Positions 15,809-24,424 of a DNA stretch of 34,066 nucleotides are shown piece after piece (position 1 is the stretch's first letter; each line of letters opens with the position of its first letter). The notes under the pieces are model-generated. The model made no database searches and had not been told where the DNA came from. It saw nothing but the letters and a program-made list of their open reading frames with translations. This DNA comes from an uncultured Blautia sp. (GTDB lineage Bacteria > Bacillota > Clostridia > Lachnospirales > Lachnospiraceae): NCBI GenBank assembly GCA_934402155.1, contig CAKRTP010000004.1, positions 1 to 34,066 on the forward strand, given 5' to 3'. The translations under genes and the position numbers were made by a program.

Positions 15809-16315
15809 ATGAATAATATAACATTGATAGGAATGCCTGGAGTCGGAAAAAGCACAATAGGCGTTGTACTGGCCAAGGTATTGGGCTATCAGTTTCTTGA
15901 TTCGGATCTTCTGATCCAGAAGCAGGAAAGAAGGCGTCTGCGTGAGATCATTGAAGAAGAAGGGTACATGGGATTTAAAGAAATCGAAAACCGTGTCAAT
16001 GCTTCTATCGATGTGAATCATACAGTAATTGCGACAGGTGGAAGTGTCGTATACTGCGAAGAGGCTATGAATCATCTGAAGTCTGTTGGAACAGTTGTAT
16101 ATTTGAAATTATCTTTAGATTCCCTTTCGAAGCGTCTTGGAAATCTGCAGTGCAGAGGAGTACTGTTAAAAGAAGGACAGACCCTGAAGGATCTGTATGA
16201 AGAACGAACTCCGTTATATGAGAAATATGCAGATGTTGTGTTAGATGAAGAAGGGAAAGATTTGGAAGAAAGTCTGCACGATCTTTTGGAAATACTAAAG
16301 GAGAATTCAAAGTAA
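15809..16315 (+). CDS. Shikimate kinase-like protein, divergent substrate pocket
   Basis: A 168-residue P-loop kinase of the AroK fold. Walker A is GMPGVGKST (8-16), the LDSD motif provides D33, and RTPLYEKYADVVLD provides the conserved Arg (R133) near the C-terminus. AroK would phosphorylate shikimate for aromatic amino acid synthesis. Two shikimate-contact positions differ from the usual enzyme: the GFR motif reads GFK (K57), and the GGG motif reads GGS (77-79). The lid has CRGVLL where RPLL is usual. It could be a true but divergent AroK or a kinase with another substrate. No other aromatic-pathway gene is nearby. It has its own promoter and AGGAG 12 bases before the ATG. Confidence 0.78.
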   Translation: MNNITLIGMPGVGKSTIGVVLAKVLGYQFLDSDLLIQKQERRRLREIIEEEGYMGFKEIENRVNASIDVNHTVIATGGSVVYCEEAMNHLKSVGTVVYLKLSLDSLSKRLGNLQCRGVLLKEGQTLKDLYEERTPLYEKYADVVLDEEGKDLEESLHDLLEILKENSK

Positions 16316-16323
16316 CTAGCAGG

Positions 16324-16348
16324 TTACTGTGAACAGAGCGAACAGTAA
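16324..16348. repeat. Intergenic palindromic repeat, copy 1
   Basis: TTACTGT and ACAGTAA form perfect 7-bp arms around GAACAGAGCGA. The same arms with a related core (GAACGGAGTGG) occur at 33531-33558, and a worn copy is at 26091-26117. It lies between the shikimate kinase-like gene and the murA promoter. Confidence 0.6.
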
Positions 16349-16387
16349 TACTAACAATGGAGTGGAAGAGCACAGAGTAAATTTTTA

Positions 16388-16415
16388 TTTACAAATAGCA
16401 AATCTGTGTTATAAT
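16388..16415 (+). promoter_or_regulatory. murA promoter with leader hairpin
   Basis: TTTACA (16388-16393), a 16-base spacer and a perfect TATAAT (16410-16415) with TGT in front. In the leader, TTCGCTTCA (16448-16456) and TGAAGTGAA (16462-16470) form a 9-bp hairpin upstream of the AGGTG ribosome site. Confidence 0.7.
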
Positions 16416-16490
16416 ACAGATTTTGAGGATGATATTTATTTCTGGCATTCGCTTCAACTTGTGAAGTGAAAATAATTATAGAGGTGCTTT

Positions 16491-17783
16491 ATGGAACAGT
16501 ATGTAATTAAAGGTGGAAATCCGTTAGTAGGAGAGGTTGAAATCGGTGGCGCGAAGAACGCTGCTCTTGCTATTCTTTCTGCTGCGATCATGACGGACGA
16601 AACCATTCTTATTGAGAATCTGCCTGACGTAAGAGATATCAATGTTTTGTTGGAAGCAATTGCCGGGATAGGAGCTCAGGTTGAGCGAATTGACAGGTCA
16701 ACCGTTAAGATTAACGGATCTACAATTGATGATATCAGTGTAGATTATGAATATATTAAAAAAATCCGTGCATCATATTATCTTCTTGGTGCACTGCTTG
16801 GTAAATACAAACATGCAGAGGTTCCGCTTCCGGGTGGATGTAATATCGGAAGCAGACCGATCGATCAGCATCTGAAGGGATTCCGTGCATTGGGAGCAAA
16901 TGTGAATATTCTTCACGGTGCGATTGTTGCAGAAACAGAGAACCTTCATGGAAGCCATATCTTTTTGGATGTTGTATCTGTAGGTGCAACGATCAATATT
17001 ATGATGGCAGCATCTCTGGCCTCAGGTCGTACCACAATTGAAAATGCAGCCAGAGAGCCGCATGTTGTAGATGTGGCAAACTTCCTGAACAGTATGGGAG
17101 CAAACATCAAGGGTGCGGGAACAGATGTTATCCGTATCAAGGGAGTTGAGAAACTTCATCGTACAGAATATTCTATTATTCCGGATCAGATTGAGGCTGG
17201 AACATTTATGTTTGCCGCTGCTGCAACTGGTGGAGATGTTACAGTAAAGAATGTTATTCCTAAACATCTTGAGGCAACCACAGCAAAGCTTGAAGAGATT
17301 GGATGTGAGGTTGAGGAATTCGATGATGCGGTACGTGTACGTGCAGGTAAGAGACTTCATCGTACTCATGTTAAAACACTTCCGTATCCGGGATACCCGA
17401 CAGATATGCAGCCACAGATTGCTGTCACACTTGCTCTTGCAGAAGGTACAAGTATCGTGACAGAGAGTATTTTTGAAAACCGTTTTAAATATGCGGATGA
17501 GCTTTCAAGAATGGGTGCTAATATTAAGGTTGAGGGAAATTCAGCTATCATTGATGGTGTTCATAAACTGACAGGTGCAAGAGTAAGTGCACCGGATCTT
17601 CGAGCTGGTGCGGCTCTGGTAATTGCAGGTCTGGCAGCAGATGGAATCACAGTGGTAGATGATATTGTTTATATCCAGAGAGGTTATGAAAACTTTGAGG
17701 AAAAACTGAGAAGCCTTGGTGCGGAGATAGAGAGAGTTTCCAGTGAGAAAGAAATTCAGAAATTTCGTCTTCGCGTAGGGTGA
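16491..17783 (+). CDS. murA: UDP-N-acetylglucosamine 1-carboxyvinyltransferase
   Basis: The 430-residue enzyme transfers enolpyruvate from PEP to UDP-GlcNAc, the first committed step of peptidoglycan synthesis. The EPSP-synthase fold is clear, with GGAKNAALAILSA (catalytic Lys at 22), LPGGCNIGSRPIDQHLKG, and DLRAGAALVIAGLAADG near the end. The PEP-binding cysteine, which fosfomycin alkylates, is present at residue 117, so the enzyme is predicted to be fosfomycin-sensitive. Firmicutes often have two copies; I cannot tell which of the two this is. It is a single-gene unit with its own promoter, followed by the SAM riboswitch. Confidence 0.95.
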   Translation: MEQYVIKGGNPLVGEVEIGGAKNAALAILSAAIMTDETILIENLPDVRDINVLLEAIAGIGAQVERIDRSTVKINGSTIDDISVDYEYIKKIRASYYLLGALLGKYKHAEVPLPGGCNIGSRPIDQHLKGFRALGANVNILHGAIVAETENLHGSHIFLDVVSVGATINIMMAASLASGRTTIENAAREPHVVDVANFLNSMGANIKGAGTDVIRIKGVEKLHRTEYSIIPDQIEAGTFMFAAAATGGDVTVKNVIPKHLEATTAKLEEIGCEVEEFDDAVRVRAGKRLHRTHVKTLPYPGYPTDMQPQIAVTLALAEGTSIVTESIFENRFKYADELSRMGANIKVEGNSAIIDGVHKLTGARVSAPDLRAGAALVIAGLAADGITVVDDIVYIQRGYENFEEKLRSLGAEIERVSSEKEIQKFRLRVG

Positions 17784-17805
17784 GAAAATTTGTCAGATAG
17801 AATAC

Positions 17806-17834
17806 TTGACAAGTATATAAAATAAGTTTATTGT
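17806..17834 (+). promoter_or_regulatory. Promoter of the SAM riboswitch-metK unit
   Basis: TTGACA (17806-17811), a 17-base spacer and TATTGT (17829-17834). The -10 is imperfect but the position about 30 bases before the aptamer is right. Confidence 0.55.
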
Positions 17835-17861
17835 ATGTAATGCAATAACTTTATAAGATGG

Positions 17862-18016
17862 CCTTTTATTCAGAGTGGTGGAGATACAAAGGATCTGTGA
17901 AGCCACGGCAACCCCTCCGTTGAGAGGAAGGTGCCAACCTGAGCGAGTGATCGAACAATAAGAGGATTGAAATCAAATTCAAGACAGTCCTATTGTTTGG
18001 GCTGTCTTATTTTGTT
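17862..18016 (+). promoter_or_regulatory. SAM-I (S-box) riboswitch with terminator, controlling metK
   Basis: The aptamer starts with CCTTTTATT (17862-17870), which pairs with AATAAGAGG (17957-17965) to form P1. Inside are S-box landmarks: CAGAGTGGTGGAG, GATCTGTGAAGCCACGGCAACC and GGAAGGTGCCAACCTGAGCG. Downstream AAGACAGTCC (17981-17990) and GGGCTGTCTT (17999-18008) form a 10-bp terminator stem with a T-rich tail. The CCTATTG part of the terminator can pair with CAATAAGAGG of the aptamer's 3' side, giving the antiterminator. High SAM should therefore stop transcription before metK. Confidence 0.95.
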
Positions 18017-18094
18017 ATATGGGGATCGTGGAGTCGAAAAGTGATGAAATGGTCTGCAAACTGTTGTTAAATGATTATATGAAAGGAACTAATT

Positions 18095-19273
18095 ATGGAG
18101 AAAATTTTATTTACATCTGAATCTGTAACTGAAGGCCATCCGGACAAAATGTGTGATGCTATTTCCGATGCCATTCTTGATGCAATTATGAAAGAAGACC
18201 CTATGGGACGTGTAGCCTGTGAAACAGCTACAACAACAGGGCTTGTGCTTGTTATGGGTGAGATCACAACAAGTGCATACGTTGATATTCAGAAAATCGT
18301 AAGAGACACAGTAAGAGAAATTGGTTATACCCGTGGCAAATATGGATTTGATGCGGAGACATGTGCAGTTATCACTGCAATTGATGAGCAGTCTGTCGAT
18401 ATTGCACTTGGTGTTGATAAGGCACTGGAAGCAAAAATGGGTGAGGACGAGATCGATGCGATTGGAGCCGGAGACCAGGGTATGATGTTTGGATATGCTT
18501 CAAATGAGACTGAAGAATATATGCCATATGCTATCAACATGGCACATAAACTTGCGCGTCAGCTCACAAAAGTCCGCAAAGACGGAACTCTGCCATACTT
18601 AAGACCAGATGGAAAAACACAGGTAACTGTTGAATACAGCGAAGATGGAAAACCGATCCGTATTGATGCGGTTGTGTGCTCAACACAGCATGATCCGGAA
18701 GTAACACAGGAACAGATTCATGAAGATATCAGAAAATATGTTTTTGATGAAATCATTCCGGCAGATATGGTAGATGAAGATACCAAATATTTTATTAACC
18801 CTACAGGACGTTTTGTAATTGGCGGACCTCACGGTGACAGCGGGCTTACAGGACGTAAGATCATCGTTGATACTTATGGCGGAGCAGGACGTCATGGCGG
18901 CGGAGCCTTCTCCGGAAAAGACTGCACAAAAGTTGACCGTTCTGCAGCATATGCAGCACGTTATGTAGCAAAGAATATTGTTGCAGCAGGACTGGCTGAC
19001 AAATGTGAGATTCAGCTTTCCTATGCGATCGGTGTGGCAAAACCTACTTCTGTCAATGTTAATACATTCGGAACAGGAAAACTTTCTGATGGAAAACTTG
19101 TTGATATTATCCGCGAGAATTTTGATCTTCGTCCGGCTGGAATCATCCGTATGCTTGATTTAAGAAGACCGATCTACAAACAGACTGCTGCTTACGGACA
19201 TTTTGGTCGTACAGATGTAGAGCTTCCGTGGGAAAAACTGGATAAAGTTGATGATCTGAAGAAGTATCTGTAA
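18095..19273 (+). CDS. metK: S-adenosylmethionine synthetase
   Basis: The 392-residue enzyme makes SAM from methionine and ATP, supplying the methyltransferases in this window among others. Signature motifs are VTEGHPDK (11-18), [12 protein letters not shown], and the phosphate-binding GGAFSGKD; the C-terminal [15 protein letters not shown] is also typical. Length is normal. AAGGAA lies upstream of the ATG. Its expression is predicted to be shut down by its own product through the upstream SAM-I riboswitch. Confidence 0.98.
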   Translation: MEKILFTSESVTEGHPDKMCDAISDAILDAIMKEDPMGRVACETATTTGLVLVMGEITTSAYVDIQKIVRDTVREIGYTRGKYGFDAETCAVITAIDEQSVDIALGVDKALEAKMGEDEIDAIGAGDQGMMFGYASNETEEYMPYAINMAHKLARQLTKVRKDGTLPYLRPDGKTQVTVEYSEDGKPIRIDAVVCSTQHDPEVTQEQIHEDIRKYVFDEIIPADMVDEDTKYFINPTGRFVIGGPHGDSGLTGRKIIVDTYGGAGRHGGGAFSGKDCTKVDRSAAYAARYVAKNIVAAGLADKCEIQLSYAIGVAKPTSVNVNTFGTGKLSDGKLVDIIRENFDLRPAGIIRMLDLRRPIYKQTAAYGHFGRTDVELPWEKLDKVDDLKKYL

Positions 19274-19277
19274 GACA

Positions 19278-19312
19278 GTCTGCTGTGAACAGTAATTAAG
19301 ACATGTTTTTTT
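19278..19312 (+). terminator. Possible weak terminator after metK
   Basis: GTCT (19278-19281) and AGAC (19299-19302) enclose a small CTG-TGAA-CAG hairpin, and seven T residues follow at 19306-19312. The stem is short and interrupted. The TGCTGTGAACAGTAA part also resembles half of the palindromic repeat found elsewhere in the window. Confidence 0.3.
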
Positions 19313-19353
19313 AACGTTTTTATAGAAAATTTAGAGATAGGAATATCTTGATA

Positions 19354-19403
19354 TGATATAATGAACGCATATATAACGAGTGTAAATTCGGTATATATGC
19401 GTT
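19354..19403 (+). promoter_or_regulatory. Promoter of the kinase/regulator pair with 12-bp inverted repeat
   Basis: TGATATAAT (19354-19362) is an extended -10 without a clear -35. AACGCATATATA (19364-19375) and TATATATGCGTT (19392-19403) are perfect 12-bp arms around a 16-base loop, beginning 2 bases after the -10 and spanning the start site. It could be an operator or, in RNA, a leader hairpin followed by a T-rich stretch. Confidence 0.6.
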
Positions 19404-19443
19404 TATTTGATTTACAGTAAATACAGAGAAGTGGAGATGTGTT

Positions 19444-20598
19444 ATGAAATTAAAACAGAGAATCATACTTGGCTTTCTGATGATCATACTGGTTCCACTG
19501 CTGCTGTTTGCAGCTACTTTATATGGATTCAGCGAAGCGCAGCACAGGAATGCACCAAAGAATGACACGGTTCAGGAAAGTACGTATGATATTACAATCG
19601 GCGAAAATGACAGTTCCGGATTACGGATCATGACGAAGGACTTGTTTTTTACTGCTCTGGTTATTCTGATATTTACAAGTGTATCCGTAGGATTATGGAT
19701 ATACAGAAGTGTTGCGATGCCACTTGTGAAACTTAGGAAAGCCACGCAAAATATTAAAGAGGGAAATCTTGATTTTGTTCTTGATGTAGAGGGAACGGAT
19801 GAATTTTCTGAGCTTTGTCGGGATTTTGAGGAGATGAGGAGAAGGCTCAAGGAATCCGCAGAAGAAAAAATCATTCTGGACAAGGAAAATAAAGAACTGA
19901 TCAGCAATATTTCACATGATCTCAAGACACCGATCACAGCAGTAAAGGGATACGTTGAGGGAATCATGGACGGTGTAGCTGACACACCGGAGAAGATGGA
20001 TCGTTATGTACGTACGATTTATAATAAGACAGTTGAGATGGATCATCTGATCAATGAACTTACCTTTTATTCCAAGATTGATACAAATCGCATCCCATAT
20101 ACGTTTAGCAAACTGAATGTTGAAGATTATTTTTCAGACTGCGCAGAGGAGGTCGGACTGGAACTGGAAACGAGAGGAATCCAGCTTTGTTATGCCAACT
20201 ATGTAGACAGTGATGTGCAGGTTATAGCTGATGGTGAGCAGATTCGAAGAGTGATCCATAATATCATCAGTAATGCTATTAAATATATGGACAAAGGAAA
20301 AGAAATAAAGGGCATCATACAGATTCGTGTGAAGGATGTAGGAGATTTTGTACAGATTGAGATCGAAGATAATGGAAAAGGTATTGCAGCCAAAGACCTG
20401 CCATATATTTTTGATCGTTTTTATCGTACAGATGTATCGCGCAATTCTGCAAAGGGAGGCAGTGGAATAGGCCTTTCAATCGTACGCAAAATTCTGGAAG
20501 ATCATGGCGGTAAAGTATGGGCAACAAGTCGTGAAGATATTGGCACGATCATGTATTTTGTTTTAAGAAAATATCAGGAGGTACCTGTAAATGAGTAA
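19444..20598 (+). CDS. Membrane sensor histidine kinase
   Basis: A 384-residue kinase. Transmembrane segments at about 7-28 and 67-87 enclose a short external loop of about 40 residues, so it may sense a signal within or near the membrane. A HAMP domain follows (about 88-140), then the HisKA domain with SNISHDLKTPITAVKGY (phospho-acceptor His158), and the ATPase domain with an N box (IRRVIHNIISNAIKYMDKG), DNGKGI, FDRFYRTD and GGSGIGLSIV. All catalytic motifs are intact. GGAG is 7 bases before the ATG. The end overlaps the response regulator start by 8 bases, so the two form a coupled pair. The signal is unknown. Confidence 0.95.
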   Translation: MKLKQRIILGFLMIILVPLLLFAATLYGFSEAQHRNAPKNDTVQESTYDITIGENDSSGLRIMTKDLFFTALVILIFTSVSVGLWIYRSVAMPLVKLRKATQNIKEGNLDFVLDVEGTDEFSELCRDFEEMRRRLKESAEEKIILDKENKELISNISHDLKTPITAVKGYVEGIMDGVADTPEKMDRYVRTIYNKTVEMDHLINELTFYSKIDTNRIPYTFSKLNVEDYFSDCAEEVGLELETRGIQLCYANYVDSDVQVIADGEQIRRVIHNIISNAIKYMDKGKEIKGIIQIRVKDVGDFVQIEIEDNGKGIAAKDLPYIFDRFYRTDVSRNSAKGGSGIGLSIVRKILEDHGGKVWATSREDIGTIMYFVLRKYQEVPVNE

Positions 20599-21280
20599 AA
20601 TACTGATTATTGAAGATGAAGAGGCAATTGCAGATCTGGAAAAAGACTATCTGGAGTTGTCAGGATTTGAAGTAGAGATTGCCACAAGAGGCGATGTGGG
20701 ACTTGAAAAAGCACTGGAAGAAGAATATGATCTGATCATTTTGGATCTGATGCTTCCGGAGGTAGATGGCTTTGACATCTGTCGTCAGGTACGTCAGGAA
20801 AAGAACATCCCGATCATCATGGTTTCTGCAAAGAAGGATGATATTGATAAAATACGTGGATTGGGTCTTGGAGCAGATGATTATATGACAAAGCCATTCA
20901 GTCCCAGTGAGCTGGTTGCCAGAGTAAAGGCACATATGGAAAGATATAACAGACTTGTAGGTTCCAATGTGGTAAAGAATGATATTATCGAAATTCGAGG
21001 AATTAAGATAGACAAGACTGCCCGCAGAGTATGGATAAATGGGGAAGAAAAAACATTTACTACCAAGGAATTTGATCTTCTTACTTTTCTGGCAGAAAAT
21101 CCAAATCATGTATACACCAAGGCAGAACTGTTTCGCCAGATATGGGATATGGAATCTGTGGGAGATATTGCAACTGTTACTGTCCACATAAAAAAAATCC
21201 GTGAAAAGATTGAATTTAATACAGCTCAGCCACAGTATATTGAAACTATCTGGGGTGTTGGCTACAGGTTTAAGGTATAA
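20591..21280 (+). CDS. OmpR-family response regulator
   Basis: A 229-residue transcription regulator with an N-terminal receiver domain and a C-terminal winged helix. The acidic pocket (IEDEE), the phosphorylated Asp52 in ILDLMLP, and Lys101 in DDYMTKPF are all present. The DNA-binding half (about 130-229) shows TKEFDLLTFLAENPNHVYTKAELFRQIWD and VTVHIKKIREKIE...WGVGYRF, as in the OmpR/PhoB group. AGGAGGT sits 8 bases before the ATG inside the kinase gene. Targets are unknown; OmpR-type proteins bind direct repeats, so the repeats at 12200-12228 are one possible target, purely by inference. Confidence 0.95.
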   Translation: MSKILIIEDEEAIADLEKDYLELSGFEVEIATRGDVGLEKALEEEYDLIILDLMLPEVDGFDICRQVRQEKNIPIIMVSAKKDDIDKIRGLGLGADDYMTKPFSPSELVARVKAHMERYNRLVGSNVVKNDIIEIRGIKIDKTARRVWINGEEKTFTTKEFDLLTFLAENPNHVYTKAELFRQIWDMESVGDIATVTVHIKKIREKIEFNTAQPQYIETIWGVGYRFKV

Positions 21281-21285
21281 AAATT

Positions 21286-22734
21286 ATGGAAAGATTATAT
21301 AGAGCATTAGAAATTTACAGCCAGGAAGACTACTATCCGTTTCATATGCCGGGACATAAGCGAAATCCAAAGACTGTTAATACGAAATTGCCGTTTGACC
21401 GGGATATTACGGAAATAGAGGGATTTGACAATCTGCATCATCCGGAAGGAATTCTCAAAAAAGCACAGGAAACAACAGCAGATATATACGGTACGAGAGA
21501 ATGTTATTACAGCATTAATGGCAGTACAGCGGCGCTTCTGGCTGCAATTTCAGCAGCAGTTCCGAGAAACGGACAGATATTGGTTGCGAGAAACAGTCAT
21601 AAAGCTGTCTATCATGCTCTGTATATAAGAAATCTGATGCCGACTTATATTTATCCACAGATGGATTCAAAATGGTGGATAAACGGAGGAATTTCGCCAG
21701 ATAAAGTGGAAAGAGCCCTTGCTGAAAATCAGGAGATCAAAGCAGTCCTTATCACATCACCAACGTATGATGGTGTAGTGTCTGATATTGAAAAGATTGC
21801 AGAGATCGCACACAGATATGAGATACCGCTGATCGTAGATGAAGCACATGGGGCACATTTTCATTTTTCAAATTATTTTCCGACATCAGCAGCAGATCTG
21901 GGCGCAGATCTGGTTATTCAGAGCTTTCATAAGACGTTGCCGTCCATGACTCAGACTGCTGTTCTCCATAATTGCAGTGATCGCGTTGACAGCAGGCTTA
22001 TTCGCAGATTTATGGGGATTTATCAGAGCAGCAGTCCGTCCTATATCCTTATGGCAAGTATGGATGCCTGCATGGAAAAAATGGATTCTGATGGGAATGA
22101 AATGTTCAGGGAATTTACGAAAAATCTTGAGAAGACGAGACGAAGACTTTCAGAATGTAAACATATTCGTCTGTTTGCACCGGAAATCGGAGAAACAGGT
22201 ATATTTGCCTATGACCGTTCCAAGCTTATTTTTTCTACACGATATGCTTCGGTAACAGGAATAGAACTGGCAAAGATCTTACTGGAAAAATATCATCTTC
22301 AGATGGAAATGGAGACAGAGCATTATGTAGTTGCTCTGACTGCAGTGGGTGACAGTGAGGAAGGATTTGAACGTCTGTGTCAGGCAATTGAAGAACTTGA
22401 CAGAGAAGAAGGCAAAAAGAAAAAAGAAACAGAAGAACAAACGATAAAAAGAACGGCATATACTTCATTAAACCAGCTCATGTCTGTTACGGAAGCAATG
22501 GAGTCAGAGAGTGAGATTTGCAGACTGGAAGAAAGTATAGGACAGATATCAGCAGAGTTCGGCTATCTGTATCCGCCGGGAATCCCGTTAATCGTTCCGG
22601 GAGAACAGATTACTGGACAATTTATCCGTAATATGAGAATATACATGGAAGAGGGATTATATCTGCAGGGACTGGAAGATTATACTAATGAAACCATCCG
22701 TGTAGTATCCCAGAATACTATGAAGGAGCAGTAA
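21286..22734 (+). CDS. PLP-dependent Orn/Lys/Arg decarboxylase-family protein
   Basis: A 482-residue fold type I PLP enzyme. Typical features are YPFHMPGHKRN (17-27), DITEIEGFDNLHHPEGILKKAQ, the INGSTAALLAAI cofactor-phosphate region, VDEAHGAHF, and the SFHKTLPSMTQ motif whose Lys216 should bind PLP. The C-terminal decarboxylase domain contains YPPGIPLIVPGE. It resembles Bacillus YaaO/SpeA, so arginine or lysine is a possible substrate, but this cannot be settled from sequence. It sits 5 bases after the response regulator and 12 bases before the guanylate-kinase-like gene; the first of these links may or may not be functional. A yaaO-like gene in front of a kinase and holB is a familiar Firmicutes order. 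Confidence 0.92.
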   Translation: MERLYRALEIYSQEDYYPFHMPGHKRNPKTVNTKLPFDRDITEIEGFDNLHHPEGILKKAQETTADIYGTRECYYSINGSTAALLAAISAAVPRNGQILVARNSHKAVYHALYIRNLMPTYIYPQMDSKWWINGGISPDKVERALAENQEIKAVLITSPTYDGVVSDIEKIAEIAHRYEIPLIVDEAHGAHFHFSNYFPTSAADLGADLVIQSFHKTLPSMTQTAVLHNCSDRVDSRLIRRFMGIYQSSSPSYILMASMDACMEKMDSDGNEMFREFTKNLEKTRRRLSECKHIRLFAPEIGETGIFAYDRSKLIFSTRYASVTGIELAKILLEKYHLQMEMETEHYVVALTAVGDSEEGFERLCQAIEELDREEGKKKKETEEQTIKRTAYTSLNQLMSVTEAMESESEICRLEESIGQISAEFGYLYPPGIPLIVPGEQITGQFIRNMRIYMEEGLYLQGLEDYTNETIRVVSQNTMKEQ

Positions 22735-22746
22735 ATTTAATATTTC

Positions 22747-23334
22747 ATGGGAAAGATTTTTTATATTATGGGAAAAAGTGCTGCTGGTAAAGATAAAATC
22801 TATTCTTTGCTGGCAGATAATCATGAACTCAGCCTGAATAAACTTGTATTGTACACGACCAGGCCTATTCGTGCAGGTGAGCAAAATGGTGTACAGTATT
22901 ATTTTACTGATGAGTGTAAACTTAAAGAGTTTGAGGAAGAGGGAAAACTGATCGAATCCAGAGCATATCATACTGTTCATGGAATCTGGACATATTTTAC
23001 AGCAGATGATGGACAGGTGGATCTCTTGAAGGGAAATTACCTCGGAATCGGAACACTGGAGTCCTATCAGAAACTGAGAGAATATTATGGGACAGAATAT
23101 GTAATTCCTCTTTATGTTCAGGTGGAGGATGGAGAGAGACTGCAGAGAGCTCTTTGCAGAGAACGTGCCCAGGAAAATCCTAAATATGAAGAGATGTGCA
23201 GACGTTTTCTGGCAGATCAGGAGGATTTTTCAGAGGAAAATATCTGTAAGGCAGGAATTAAATTAAGATTTACTAATGATAATTTAGAATTATGTGTCGA
23301 AAATATTATAAATTATATAAATTCCCTTTCATAG
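22747..23334 (+). CDS. Guanylate kinase-like P-loop protein, atypical
   Basis: A 195-residue protein related to guanylate kinase: YTTRPIRAGEQNGVQYYFTDE matches the GMP-binding loop. The P-loop reads GKSAAGKD (9-16), with Asp where Ser or Thr normally coordinates Mg-ATP, followed by Lys-Ile-Tyr. The usual second GMP-site segment around a D-x-Q-G-A motif is not recognisable. It may be a real nucleotide kinase of a divergent clade or have another role. Its position before holB is that of tmk in Bacillus, but it does not look like thymidylate kinase. No good ribosome binding site precedes the ATG (GGAG is 18-19 bases away). Confidence 0.75.
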   Translation: MGKIFYIMGKSAAGKDKIYSLLADNHELSLNKLVLYTTRPIRAGEQNGVQYYFTDECKLKEFEEEGKLIESRAYHTVHGIWTYFTADDGQVDLLKGNYLGIGTLESYQKLREYYGTEYVIPLYVQVEDGERLQRALCRERAQENPKYEEMCRRFLADQEDFSEENICKAGIKLRFTNDNLELCVENIINYINSLS

Positions 23335-23346
23335 ATAAAAATAGTT

Positions 23347-23374
23347 TTGAATGGGTAACAAAGTATGATATAAT
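23347..23374 (+). promoter_or_regulatory. Promoter of holB
   Basis: TTGAAT (23347-23352), a 16-base spacer and TGA-TATAAT with the perfect -10 at 23369-23374. It probably drives holB, ricT and the methyltransferase gene. Confidence 0.6.
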
Positions 23375-23433
23375 GTAAGAACAGCGAACAAAGATTCGTA
23401 TACAGAAACTATAAACGAGAGAGGTGATTCTGA

Positions 23434-24423
23434 ATGGTTGGTTTCAACAATATTATCGGGCACGAAGAGATTATAAGGCATCTGAAAAATGCAGTAATGA
23501 CAGGAAAGGTATCTCATTCCTATATTTTTACGGGAAGACCCGGATCGGGTAAAAAGCTTCTTGCAACGACTTATGCAATGACTCTTCAGTGCGAGGCTGG
23601 TGGAACGGAGCCATGTCAGAAGTGCGATTCCTGCAAGAAGGCATTGGGTAAAAGCCATCCTGATATTATCATGGTGAACCATGAGAAACCAGGAACTATC
23701 TCAATAGATGAGATTCGTGATCAGGTGATTTATGATGTGGCGATCAAACCATACTGCAGTCCGCATAAGATATATATTATACCAGATGCGGAGATGATGA
23801 CAGTACAGGCTCAGAATGCTCTTCTTAAGACAATTGAGGAACCGCCGGAATATGCAGTGATCATGTTGCTGACCAGTAATGCGGATGCACTTCTTCCGAC
23901 AATTCAGTCCCGATGTGTAAGACTGGATCTGAAAGTGGTAGATGACAACCTGGTCAAGAAATATCTTATGGAGCGTCTTCATGTTCCGGATTATCAGGCT
24001 GAAATCGATGCATCATTTGCACAGGGAAGCATTGGCAGAGCTCAGGAAGCAGCAACATCTGAAGAATTTGGAAGGATGACAGAGAATGCTCTGAGAATTC
24101 TTAAGTATGTAAGCAGTATGCAGACATATGAGCTGACGGATGTGATTCGTGAACTTTCTGATGAGAAACAGCATATAAGTGATTATCTGGATATTTTCCA
24201 GTTCTGGTTCCGGGATGTTCTGATGTTTAAGGCTACCAGAGAAATAGACAATCTGGTGTTCAAGCAGGAAATTAATTATATAAAGGAACAGGCGAGCCAG
24301 CGTTCATACGAAAATCTCGAAAAGATACTGGAAGCACTGGAGAAAACGAAGGTACGTCTGCGTGCAAATGTAAATTTCGAGCTTGCTCTTGAACTTCTGT
24401 TCCTGACGATCAGGGAGAGATAG
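23434..24423 (+). CDS. holB: DNA polymerase III delta' subunit
   Basis: The 329-residue protein is a structural subunit of the clamp loader that places the DnaN clamp on DNA. It begins FNNIIGHEEIIRHLKNAV, has SHSYIFTGRPGSGKK (degenerate P-loop with Lys41 where Ser/Thr is usual, acceptable because delta' is not an active ATPase), a zinc module with C53, C61, C64 and C67, and AQNALLKTIEEPPEYAVIMLLTSN with the SRC motif in QSRCVRLDL. The GAGAGGTGA-type site precedes the ATG. It ends one base before the ricT ATG. Confidence 0.94.
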   Translation: MVGFNNIIGHEEIIRHLKNAVMTGKVSHSYIFTGRPGSGKKLLATTYAMTLQCEAGGTEPCQKCDSCKKALGKSHPDIIMVNHEKPGTISIDEIRDQVIYDVAIKPYCSPHKIYIIPDAEMMTVQAQNALLKTIEEPPEYAVIMLLTSNADALLPTIQSRCVRLDLKVVDDNLVKKYLMERLHVPDYQAEIDASFAQGSIGRAQEAATSEEFGRMTENALRILKYVSSMQTYELTDVIRELSDEKQHISDYLDIFQFWFRDVLMFKATREIDNLVFKQEINYIKEQASQRSYENLEKILEALEKTKVRLRANVNFELALELLFLTIRER

Positions 24424-24424
24424 A

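Noticed and set aside
17862..18016. Structured leader before metK as a possible new RNA
   Set aside because: The conserved core and context identify it as an ordinary SAM-I riboswitch, so it is annotated but not novel.
23554..23577. Degenerate P-loop in HolB (GSGKK) as a possible defect
   Set aside because: The delta' subunit is not a working ATPase in characterised clamp loaders, so loss of the Ser/Thr is not remarkable.
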